Source of the DNA: Aquipseudomonas guryensis | GTDB lineage: Bacteria; Pseudomonadota; Gammaproteobacteria; Pseudomonadales; Pseudomonadaceae | Length of the DNA stretch: 64,000 nt | NCBI RefSeq assembly: GCF_014164785.1 | Contig: NZ_JACJFN010000005.1 | Span: 1-64,000, forward strand | Direction: 5' to 3' | Shown: positions 9,653-16,755 of the stretch, one piece after another | Layout: each line of letters starts with the position of its first letter | How positions within the stretch are numbered: the stretch's first letter is position 1 | Program-made: the position numbers and the translations under genes | The notes under the pieces: model-generated | Seen by the model: the letters and a program-made list of their open reading frames with translations, nothing else | The model's database searches: none | What the model was told of the DNA's origin: nothing

Positions 9653-10515
9653 ACCGGCGCAAGGCACTCCTGGCCCTGCACCTGGGCGCATTGCTGTTCG
9701 GCCTTTCCGGTATTTTCGGCAAGCTAGCCCTGGCCGCTCCGGTGGTCATCGTGTTTGGTCGCGCACTGTTCGCCGTACTCGCCCTCACCCCCTTCGCCCG
9801 CTCCGGCGCGGCACGGCCCAGCCATAGGCGCCTACTGGCCCTGGCCGGTGCAGGCCTGCTGCTGGGCGGGCACTGGTGGAGTTTCTTCATTGCGATCAAG
9901 GTGGCTGGCGTGGCGGTGGCGACCCTGGGCTTCGCCAGCTTTCCGGCCTTCACCGTGCTGCTCGAAGGGCTGCTGTTCAAGGAGCGGGTACGGCGCAGCG
10001 AATGGGCGGTGGTCGGCCTGGTGTGCATCGGTCTGATCCTGGTGACCCCGCACTTCGACTTCGCCAGCGAAGCCACCCTGGGCCTGTGCTGGGCCGTGCT
10101 GTCCGGGCTGTTGTTCGCCCTGGTGTCGGTAAGCAACCGGGCCACCACCCGCGGCCTCAACCCGGCCCAAGCGGCACTGTGGCAGAACATCGGCATCCTG
10201 TTGTGCAGCCTGCCCTTTGCCTGGAGCCTGCTGCCTGAGGTACGGGCGCTGGACTGGCTGTGGATCGGCCTGCTTGGCGTGCTCTGTACAGCCCTGGCGC
10301 ACAGCTTGTTCGTCGCCAGCCTGCGCACGCTCAACGCCCGCAGTGCATCGGTGGTGTTTGCCCTGGAGCCGGTCTACGGCATCGTCTTCGCCTGGTGGCT
10401 GTTCCACGAGCAACCGGGGCTACGCATGCTCTGTGGCGGCGCGCTGATCGTTCTGGCCACGCTGATCTCGGCACGCATGAGCAAGCATGCTCCCAGCGTG
10501 GAAGACCTCGGCTGA
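9649..10515 (+). CDS. EamA/DMT-superfamily transporter
   Basis: This 288-residue protein has about ten hydrophobic helices in two EamA halves (start LHLGALLFGLSGIFGKLAL; second half TLGLCWAVLSGLLFALVSV with the final ALEPVYGIVFAWWLF). Family members export amino acids, metabolites or drugs across the inner membrane; the substrate cannot be inferred. It is translationally coupled to the CsaA-like gene. Confidence 0.88.
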   Translation: MNRRKALLALHLGALLFGLSGIFGKLALAAPVVIVFGRALFAVLALTPFARSGAARPSHRRLLALAGAGLLLGGHWWSFFIAIKVAGVAVATLGFASFPAFTVLLEGLLFKERVRRSEWAVVGLVCIGLILVTPHFDFASEATLGLCWAVLSGLLFALVSVSNRATTRGLNPAQAALWQNIGILLCSLPFAWSLLPEVRALDWLWIGLLGVLCTALAHSLFVASLRTLNARSASVVFALEPVYGIVFAWWLFHEQPGLRMLCGGALIVLATLISARMSKHAPSVEDLG

Positions 10516-10533
10516 GGCGCTACTGCCTAGGGC

Positions 10534-10812
10534 TTAGCGGTCGTTATGGCCCAGATCGCGCGCGGGATCGATCAGATCACGCAGGCGCTGCTTGAGCACC
10601 TTGGCTTCGGGAAAGCCGCCATCAGCCTTGCGCTCCCACAACTGAACGCCGTCGCAGGCAATCCGGAACACGCCTCCCGTGCCGGGTTCCAGGCTGACCT
10701 TGCCCAGCTCGTCGCTGAAGGTGCTGAGCAGTTCCTGCGCCAGCCAGGCGGCGCGCAGCAGCCACTGGCACTGGGTGCAGTAGGTGATGGTGACTTCGGG
10801 TTTGCCGGACAT
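10534..10812 (-). CDS. SelT/SelW/SelH (Rdx) family thioredoxin-like protein
   Basis: The protein has 92 residues from MSGKPEVTITYC, with the Rdx-family redox motif CTQC near the N-terminus and the later GTGGVFRIACDGVQLWERK and GGFPEAKVLKQRLRDLIDP blocks. The family has a thioredoxin-like fold; eukaryotic members carry selenocysteine at the second Cys. The bacterial role is not established. The start at 10812 was preferred over the upstream in-frame start at 10833 because homologues begin at the beta strand preceding CxxC. Confidence 0.85.
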   Translation of the reverse strand: MSGKPEVTITYCTQCQWLLRAAWLAQELLSTFSDELGKVSLEPGTGGVFRIACDGVQLWERKADGGFPEAKVLKQRLRDLIDPARDLGHNDR

Positions 10813-10852
10813 GCCGCGGGCTCCGTTACGCAAAAGGCGCCATGATAGCGCC

Positions 10853-10902
10853 GCCCAAACGACAGCGCCGCGAAGTCTCCTGCGCGGCGCCGTGGTTTGG
10901 GC
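10853..10902. terminator. Long hairpin between fimV-like and SelW-like genes
   Basis: Two 20-base arms (10853-10872 and 10883-10902) match at 18 of 20 positions, including GCGCCGCG / CGCGGCGC, around a 10-base loop. It lies just downstream of the FimV-like stop codon. The T-run is poor, so it may be a terminator or an mRNA-stabilising structure. Confidence 0.55.
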
Positions 10903-10908
10903 AGTAAC

Positions 10909-13053
10909 TCAGGCGATCTGGGCCAGCAGCTCCCGCGCCCGCGCCTTCTCCTGATCATCGCCCTCGTCGATTAGTGCATTGAGGATGTTGCAGGCCGCAC
11001 CCAGGTTGCCCTGCTCGATATAGGCCAGGGCCATGTTCAACTGGGCCAGGTGCTCACGGTTACCCGCCAGATGCTCGAGGTTGGACTCCAGGGGCTTGTC
11101 GGCACGCCCCTGCGGTTCACGGGAGAACGCATCGACGAACTCCTCATGCAAGACCTCATCAGCGGTGCTCTCAGGCAGAGGCATGTCGCCGAAAGGACTG
11201 AGGCTGTCCTTGTCGACGGTCATTTCGAACACTTCGGGCAGCTCGCGCAGGTCCGAGCGGAAGGAAGGATCGAGCGCATCCGCGCTGGCAGCCTTGGCTC
11301 GCAGGGGGGCTTCATTTTTGAACGGGCTGACCAGATCCCAGTCGGCATCCAGTGACAGGTCATCGAGATTGAGCTGGAAGTCATCCGCCGCCGGCTGAGC
11401 GGCGGGTAGCGGCTCTGGCACCTCGTCGAGGGGCAGCACGGCGACCAGTTCATCTGCCTGTGTCGGGCGTTGCAGGTTGGCATAACGCACGCGGATCTGA
11501 TCGACCTGCACATGGCTGGCCCCCATATCCAGCAACTGCTGCTCCTGGGCAAAGAAACCGTTGGCGTCACCCAGCTCGCCCAGCACCGCGAACAGGCGCA
11601 GGCGCAGGTCGATGCGCTGCGGCTCCTGTTCGACAGCCCTGCGCAACACGGCAAGGGCTTCACCAAAGTGGCCATAGGCGATGTAGATATTGGCGCCCTC
11701 GATCGGGTCAGCCGGCACACTCGGCATACGTACCGGCGCCACGGGCTTGGCCTGCACTGGTTCAGCGGGGCGTACCTGCTGGGTCGGCACCTTGACAGCC
11801 GGGCGTACCTGCACCTGAGGCCGCCGGTAGGGTTCGGGCTCGTGACTCTCCACCTTGCGCCGCAACAGCCATATACCGCCGATAAGCACCAGGCAGAGGC
11901 CACCCGCACTCAGCCAGAGAGGCCAGGCAGAAGATTCCTGAGCCACTGGCAAGTCACCGGTTGGTGCAGCCGGGGCGCTCTGCAGCACAGGTGCCGGGCC
12001 GTCTGCCGGCGCAGGCTGGCGCTGCTGCGCCAGCTCGGCGCGAATGGTCTGTAGCTGCCGATCCTTCTCCGCCATCTGCGTCTGCAACTGCGCCAACTGG
12101 GCTTGCAGATCCACGATAGCCGTCTGCAGCTGCTGATTTTCTGCGGTCTGGCTGGCCAGCTCGCCATCCACCTGCAGTTGCGCCGCCTCGATCTGTTGCA
12201 GCTCGGCGGCTGCCTCGGCAATCGGAGCAGACTCTGCCGCGGGTGTCGGCTCTGCCGCGGGCGCCAGGGCCAGCGACGCGGCGACCGGTGGATCGACAGC
12301 AACGGGGGCCTGCGGCTGACTGGGTGCTATCCACTGCGGCACGGCGCTATCCGGCAACAACAGATCAGCGGCAAGGCGCAGTCGATCGCGGTCACCGGCG
12401 ATGAACGCGCCGGGGTTCAGTCTGTGGATATCGCTCATCAATACCGAACGCGATGCTTCGCTGCCGGCCTCACGCAGGCGACCGGCAATGCTCCACAGGC
12501 TGTCACCAGGCTGTACGCGATAACGCTGGCCCTGGGTGGCCGGCGGCATTGGCGTCTGCGCTTGTGCCTGCTGCGGGGTGGCTGCCCGGGCTGGCGGGGG
12601 CGCTGCAGCGTAACGCGGCTCATCCAGCGTACTGGCCACGGGGCGGTAGGCAGAAGACCCGGGCGGGTCGATCAGCAAGGTGTACTCACGCAGCAGGCTG
12701 CCGCCGGGGCGCACCACTTCGACGATGAAATTGAGGTAGGGCTCGCGCACCGGTTTGTTCGACACCACGCGGATCATGCTCTGGCCGCCGCGCAAAACCG
12801 GGGTGAAGCGCAAGTCATTGAGGAAGACGAAACGGTCGACGCCGGAGCGACTGAAGTCTTCGGCCGAGGCCAGGCGCACCTTGATCTCGTCGGCGTTCAG
12901 ATCACCAATCTGCAGCAACTCGATCTCGGCTTCCAGCGGCTGATTAAGCGCCGAGTGCAGGCTGATTTCACCCAGGCCGAGAGCTGGCACCATGCCGGAA
13001 TAGAGCGCTGAGCCCGATGCCAGGGTCAATAGAAGTTGACGTACCCGAGCCAT
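10909..13053 (-). CDS. FimV-like LysM/TPR polar protein (PA3340-type paralogue)
   Basis: This 714-residue protein has a signal sequence, a FimV N-terminal domain (about 27-130; LGEISLHSALNQPLEAEI), a LysM domain (177-235; YRVQPGDSLWSIAGRL), a coiled coil (about 280-345), one transmembrane helix (about 378-397) and an acidic cytoplasmic part ending in a FimV C-terminal TPR-like domain (about 650-714). FimV/HubP proteins organise the cell pole and support type IV pilus function. It is shorter than P. aeruginosa FimV (about 920 residues). Its MarR/DUF2804/diguanylate cyclase/recQ neighbours match the PA3340-PA3344 block rather than the fimV locus, so it is called a paralogue. The start at 13053 has GGAGG five to eight bases upstream; the longer frame begins with non-conserved sequence. 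Confidence 0.85.
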   Translation of the reverse strand: MARVRQLLLTLASGSALYSGMVPALGLGEISLHSALNQPLEAEIELLQIGDLNADEIKVRLASAEDFSRSGVDRFVFLNDLRFTPVLRGGQSMIRVVSNKPVREPYLNFIVEVVRPGGSLLREYTLLIDPPGSSAYRPVASTLDEPRYAAAPPPARAATPQQAQAQTPMPPATQGQRYRVQPGDSLWSIAGRLREAGSEASRSVLMSDIHRLNPGAFIAGDRDRLRLAADLLLPDSAVPQWIAPSQPQAPVAVDPPVAASLALAPAAEPTPAAESAPIAEAAAELQQIEAAQLQVDGELASQTAENQQLQTAIVDLQAQLAQLQTQMAEKDRQLQTIRAELAQQRQPAPADGPAPVLQSAPAAPTGDLPVAQESSAWPLWLSAGGLCLVLIGGIWLLRRKVESHEPEPYRRPQVQVRPAVKVPTQQVRPAEPVQAKPVAPVRMPSVPADPIEGANIYIAYGHFGEALAVLRRAVEQEPQRIDLRLRLFAVLGELGDANGFFAQEQQLLDMGASHVQVDQIRVRYANLQRPTQADELVAVLPLDEVPEPLPAAQPAADDFQLNLDDLSLDADWDLVSPFKNEAPLRAKAASADALDPSFRSDLRELPEVFEMTVDKDSLSPFGDMPLPESTADEVLHEEFVDAFSREPQGRADKPLESNLEHLAGNREHLAQLNMALAYIEQGNLGAACNILNALIDEGDDQEKARARELLAQIA

Positions 13054-13434
13054 ACACCCTCCACGGATTTCCAGCTCGCACGCTGCCCTCAGTAGCCTCC
13101 TGAATCCCTGGCTAGCGGGCAACGCAACGCTGTTTTGTGTCGGGAGGGCGTCCCTGTCACCCGGCTTCGCAATGCCTCGACAGACCAACGGGTAGCAAAA
13201 GTACCAACTGATCACATCGCCCAAGGCATAGAGCCAGCATAGGAAATAGGTACCTAAAAATGCCAACTATCTCTCATTCTGTATTGAGATAAGTCGGCTA
13301 CAGCTAACAACTAAATTGACTAGAGAGGGTCTGGGGAAACCCGTCCGGTACGCAGGCTGCCCCTGCTAACCAAAGGGTTACAGGGGCGTTATCTGGGGCA
13401 ATCTTGACTGCGAACTGCAGCTGACTGAAGCGTC
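13054..13434. other. 381-bp intergenic region upstream of the FimV-like gene
   Basis: No gene is seen. It holds the promoter and leader of the minus-strand FimV-like gene and the 3' end of the MarR transcript. Bases 13240-13320 are AT-rich and suitable for a promoter. The only clear structure is the hairpin at 13359-13387. Confidence 0.6.
13359..13387 (-). terminator. Hairpin downstream of the MarR gene
   Basis: GCCCCTG-C-TAACC pairs with GGTTA-CAGGGGC around a four-base loop, about 50 bases downstream of the MarR stop codon. No clean U-tract follows on the minus strand, so its terminator role is tentative. Confidence 0.5.
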
Positions 13435-13869
13435 TCAGCCCTTCTCCAGATTGGCCAGAACCTGGGCATGCACCCGCTGGCAGAGCTGCATGTCTTCCTC
13501 ACTGACGCCGGCGAACAACTCTTTGCGCAGCCCCAGGGCGATGCTTTCGATCTGTTCGATCAGGGGCCGGGCCTGCGGGCTCAGGACAATCTTCTTTGCC
13601 CGCCGATCTTCCGGTACGGCATGGCGCTGCACCAGGCCCTGGGCCTCCAGGCCATCGAGCAGACGGGCCAGGGTCGGGCCCTCGACGCCCACCGTCTTGG
13701 CCAGTTCGCGCTGGGTCGGTGGCTCTTCCAGCAGGGCCAGATGCAACAACACCAGCCAGCGGGCCTGGGACAAACCGAGGCCGGAGAGCCGTCGATCCAG
13801 TTCAGCGCGCCAGGCGCGGGATAGCTGAGCCAACTGCATGCCGAAACTGTGTTGCGCAAAGGTGTGCAT
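13435..13869 (-). CDS. MarR-family transcriptional regulator
   Basis: This 144-residue protein has the winged helix-turn-helix of MarR (PTQRELAKTVGVEGPTLARLL, wing with HAVPEDRRAKKIVLS) between dimerisation helices. The ligand is unknown. It sits in the same place as the PA3341 regulator in P. aeruginosa. A palindromic TTAG-tcgc-CTAA sequence about 85 bases upstream is a candidate autoregulatory operator. A second in-frame ATG lies ten codons in. Confidence 0.87.
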   Translation of the reverse strand: MHTFAQHSFGMQLAQLSRAWRAELDRRLSGLGLSQARWLVLLHLALLEEPPTQRELAKTVGVEGPTLARLLDGLEAQGLVQRHAVPEDRRAKKIVLSPQARPLIEQIESIALGLRKELFAGVSEEDMQLCQRVHAQVLANLEKG

Positions 13870-13952
13870 AGCGATTCGCGGACCGTGTCATGGCGGTTTT
13901 TGCCCCTGCCTGCACGCCCCTACACTGCGCAGACAGCAGAAAAACCTAATTA

Positions 13953-13964
13953 TTAGTCGCCTAA
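13953..13964. promoter_or_regulatory. Candidate MarR operator
   Basis: TTAG-tcgc-CTAA lies in an AT-rich stretch between the MarR start and the DUF2804 stop. Short AT-rich palindromes are typical MarR sites, but nothing else supports this one. Confidence 0.3.
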
Positions 13965-14001
13965 CCATAACCCCGTGGCGCGCCCGTCGCCAAGTCCGTT
14001 T

Positions 14002-15018
14002 TCACCATTTGACGTACTGGTCTTCGACGAAGCCCCAGAGGTTGTCGATCACCAGCGGAGCCCGGCCCGGTGGGCGCAAGGTGCCCTGAAAACAGCCGAA
14101 TACCTGCTTGAAGTTGCTCGCCAGAAAACCCAGATTGAGCCGCTCACGGTGCAGGCCATGGCCACGGAAATTCAGCTCGACCTGGCCATCGGCAGAGAGG
14201 ATCCGCCAGGGTTGCAGCGGCTCATCGCGGTTGAACTGGAAATGCACGCCGCTGACCGGCAGCAGCTCGCCATCCAGCCAGTAGCAATTCTCGCTGAAGC
14301 TGGTCTCGTTGACCCCACAGGATAGGTTGAGACCGACCCGCGTACCGGCCACTTCGCCGGACAGGCAGGCCCAGTTCCAGAAGGTTTCCGGGCGCATGTA
14401 GCCGGCCGACCAGTCGTGGTGGGCGAAGGCGTCGATCTGCGTCAGATCGAAGTCGCCCAGGGCACTCTGCACCGAGCCCTGGCAGCGTACCCCGGCGACC
14501 TTCTGCGCATAGACCCAGCCATTTACCGCCGTGGGCGTGCAGATGCACATCGGCTGGAAGGCCGGCTGCTGCTCGGAGAAGTGCGCCTCGATGCGCGTGC
14601 CATCGTCCAGCTCCACCAGCAGGCGTTTCTCCCTGGACTGCGCGCTGTTCTCCAGGCGTAGCAGGTTGCCGCCACTGCGCAGCTCACAGATGCCGCTATC
14701 TGGCTGCTGCGAGAAGCTGCTGCCAAAGCCCAAGGGCAGACGGAACTGGCGCTCGATCATGCGCCCGCTGGGCGGATGGAACAGGTAGACGAAGCCGATA
14801 CCGAGCAGACTCAGGTTGCCCAATGCACAGCCGCCGATCAGCTCGCGACTGACCAGGCCGAAATACTGGAACTGGTGAAAGCGCCGCCATTTGGCCAACG
14901 CACCGAGTCGACGGCCCATCGGTGAGCGGAAGTCGAAATCGCGGTAGTTCACCTCGCCCGGTGGCGCAGGGAAGATGCCGTAATGGGGCTGGCCGTTGGC
15001 CTGGATCAGTCGTTCCAT
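14002..15018 (-). CDS. DUF2804 domain-containing protein
   Basis: This 338-residue soluble-looking protein has the conserved blocks of DUF2804, including an FNRDEPLQPWRI region and the C-terminal WGFVEDQYVKW. The family is widespread and uncharacterised; no catalytic motif can be assigned. It lies between the diguanylate cyclase and the MarR gene, the same order as PA3342 in P. aeruginosa. Confidence 0.85.
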   Translation of the reverse strand: MERLIQANGQPHYGIFPAPPGEVNYRDFDFRSPMGRRLGALAKWRRFHQFQYFGLVSRELIGGCALGNLSLLGIGFVYLFHPPSGRMIERQFRLPLGFGSSFSQQPDSGICELRSGGNLLRLENSAQSREKRLLVELDDGTRIEAHFSEQQPAFQPMCICTPTAVNGWVYAQKVAGVRCQGSVQSALGDFDLTQIDAFAHHDWSAGYMRPETFWNWACLSGEVAGTRVGLNLSCGVNETSFSENCYWLDGELLPVSGVHFQFNRDEPLQPWRILSADGQVELNFRGHGLHRERLNLGFLASNFKQVFGCFQGTLRPPGRAPLVIDNLWGFVEDQYVKW

Positions 15019-15107
15019 CGTTACTGCTCGGCGGGAAAGCGCTGATCCTAGCAGCCGGCTCTCAGCGTTGAAGCGACGATTCGCGCCAGTGCAGCGGACA
15101 ACTGACG

Positions 15108-15257
15108 CCTCAGAATCTGTTCACGATCTTTTGGACTAGAGCCAGACAAGGCAAAAACAGGCGAGGAAGCGGAGTTTACGAGCTGTAAATGAGCATTCCG
15201 AGCCTGTTTTTAACGCGGTATGGCTGACGGAGAGGAGATCGTGGACAGATTCTCAGG
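15108..15257. repeat. Nested-palindrome element, copy B
   Basis: Outer arms 15108-15128 and about 15237-15257 are complementary (AGAATCTGT..CACGATCT). Inner arms AAAAACAGGC (15153-15162) and GCCTGTTTTT (15202-15211) are perfect. The centre is a small hairpin TTTAC-GAGCT-GTAAA (15175-15189) followed by TGAGC. The right end contains the TGA stop codon of the diguanylate cyclase gene (15253-15255). Confidence 0.85.
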
Positions 15258-16413
15258 TCACTACCTGGTTGCGGCCAAAGGCCTTGGCCTCGTACAAAGC
15301 CCGGTCGGCATGCTCGAACAGCAGATCGAGCGCCATTCCGTCTTGCGGGCGCAGGCAGGCCACCCCGACGGAGATGGTCAACACCGCCGCGGTCGACGAA
15401 CCGGCGTGGGCCAGCTGTTGATCCTGTACGGCCTGGCGCAGCGCTTCGCCGCGTTGGCGCGCCTCGGCGGCGCCGATGCCATACAGCAACACGGCAAATT
15501 CCTCGCCGCCCAGACGTACCGCCATGTCCAGCGGCCGCCGGGCCGAGTCGGAGAGCAGCGCACTGACCCGCTGCAACGCACGGTCACCCGCCTGGTGGCC
15601 GTAGTGGTCGTTGTACGCCTTGAAATGGTCGACATCGCACAGCAGCAAAGCCAGCTCGACCCCTTCGCGCTGCGCCTGACGCCACAGTCGAGCCAGCTGG
15701 CGATTGAAACTGCGTCGGTTGTGTAGGCCCGTCAGGCTGTCGTGATCGGCCAGCACACGCATCAGTCGGCTGACCAGGAAATGCTCGCGCGACTTGAACT
15801 CGAGCAAATAACAGCCCACCGCACCGATCAGGTTGCCGAACAGCAGGAACAACAGATTGTTGAACAGGCGCTCCGCCGGTAAACCGCCGAGCCATTCGAA
15901 CAGGCCGTAGGCAAACAGCACCAGAAAGGAAATGGCCAGCGCCTCGACCAGGCGCAGCCCTACCAGGAAGTAGGCGGCAATGCAGACCAGCAACAGGCCT
16001 TCATAGGGGAAAAATGGATTCTGTCCATGGCCGATGGCGATGATAGCGGCGGCCCCCAAGCCCATTGCCCCGATGCAGGCGAGGCTCAGGGGCACCATCA
16101 GGCGTGGCTGGCGGTTCAGCAGGATCAGGCGGCCACAGGCAATCAGCAACACCGCCACACCCAGGCGAATGGCCAGCAGCGTGTAGAGCAACGGCGCATT
16201 GATCATCCATACGTCCACCACCAGGAAGGCCATCCAGACGATCAGGGCAAACACCACGGAAACGCGCTTCAGTACAACACTGTCACGCTGCGCATAGGAG
16301 CGGTATTCCTGCTCCAGCGACTTACTGAAGCGCAGCCGACGATAGCCCTGGGCAAGCTGGTCGGCGTAGGGATTGGGACGTACATCGTCAAGCCAGGCGA
16401 GATGGGATGACAC
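15253..16413 (-). CDS. HsbD-like membrane diguanylate cyclase
   Basis: This 386-residue protein has five or six hydrophobic helices (from VVFALIVWMAFLVVDVWMI to LLFLLFGNLIGAVGCYLL) and a C-terminal GGDEF domain with an intact active site (DHDSLTGLHNRRSF, CDVDHFKAYND, RLGGEEF). It should make c-di-GMP. Its position beside recQ matches HsbD (PA3343), the cyclase of the HptB/HsbR/HsbA motility-biofilm pathway. GTG 16413 was chosen because GAGG lies five bases upstream. The longer frame to 16569 starts inside a mobile-looking repeat and crosses a CRP/Vfr site. No GGDEF inhibitory-site RxxD is obvious. Confidence 0.83.
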   Translation of the reverse strand: MSSHLAWLDDVRPNPYADQLAQGYRRLRFSKSLEQEYRSYAQRDSVVLKRVSVVFALIVWMAFLVVDVWMINAPLLYTLLAIRLGVAVLLIACGRLILLNRQPRLMVPLSLACIGAMGLGAAAIIAIGHGQNPFFPYEGLLLVCIAAYFLVGLRLVEALAISFLVLFAYGLFEWLGGLPAERLFNNLLFLLFGNLIGAVGCYLLEFKSREHFLVSRLMRVLADHDSLTGLHNRRSFNRQLARLWRQAQREGVELALLLCDVDHFKAYNDHYGHQAGDRALQRVSALLSDSARRPLDMAVRLGGEEFAVLLYGIGAAEARQRGEALRQAVQDQQLAHAGSSTAAVLTISVGVACLRPQDGMALDLLFEHADRALYEAKAFGRNQVVT

Positions 16414-16455
16414 CAGAACCTCGATAATGGGCGGTACGGCGCCACCATAGCGATT

Positions 16456-16471
16456 TGTGACATGCGTCACA
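16456..16471. promoter_or_regulatory. CRP/Vfr binding site upstream of the diguanylate cyclase
   Basis: TGTGA-CATGCG-TCACA is an exact match to the CRP/Vfr consensus TGTGA-N6-TCACA and lies 43-58 bases upstream of the GTG start. In Pseudomonas Vfr binds such sites with cAMP. Location so close to the start suggests control from around the promoter, either activation or repression. Confidence 0.65.
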
Positions 16472-16529
16472 AGTTTGTCACCCACCCGCGCCGATAGTTT
16501 GGCGCGCAAAGCCACACCGTCCGTCGCTC

Positions 16530-16755
16530 TAGCAGGCTGTTGAAAACGTAGGCGAGGCAGCCAGCGCAAGGCGCAACGTTAGTAACAGCCTCCGGCTGGT
16601 CAAAACGGCGAAAAAGCGCAGTTTACGAGTTGTAAATGAGCATTTGATTCGCTGCGCTCACCCCTTCGGGGCCGTGCTTAAGCACGTTCAGCCGTTAGCT
16701 GTGAGCTGTTTTTAACGCCGCGATGGCAACGCAGGTAGTTTTCAACAGCTTGCTA
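16530..16755. repeat. Nested-palindrome element, copy C
   Basis: Terminal arms 16530-16547 and 16738-16755 are complementary at 17 of 18 positions (TAGCAGGCTGTTGAAAAC). The core TTTAC-GAGTT-GTAAA-TGAGC lies at 16622-16641. The last three bases are the TAG stop codon of recQ on the minus strand. Confidence 0.85.

Noticed and set aside
13054..13434. Possible c-di-GMP riboswitch upstream of the FimV-like gene
   Set aside because: The leader was inspected because of the neighbouring cyclase, but no GEMM-type conserved core (such as CAGGGCAAACC) could be found.
16414..16569. N-terminal extension of the diguanylate cyclase to an ATG at 16569
   Set aside because: The extension starts inside repeat copy C and crosses a CRP/Vfr consensus. 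A GTG at 16413 has a good GAGG and starts just before the conserved region.
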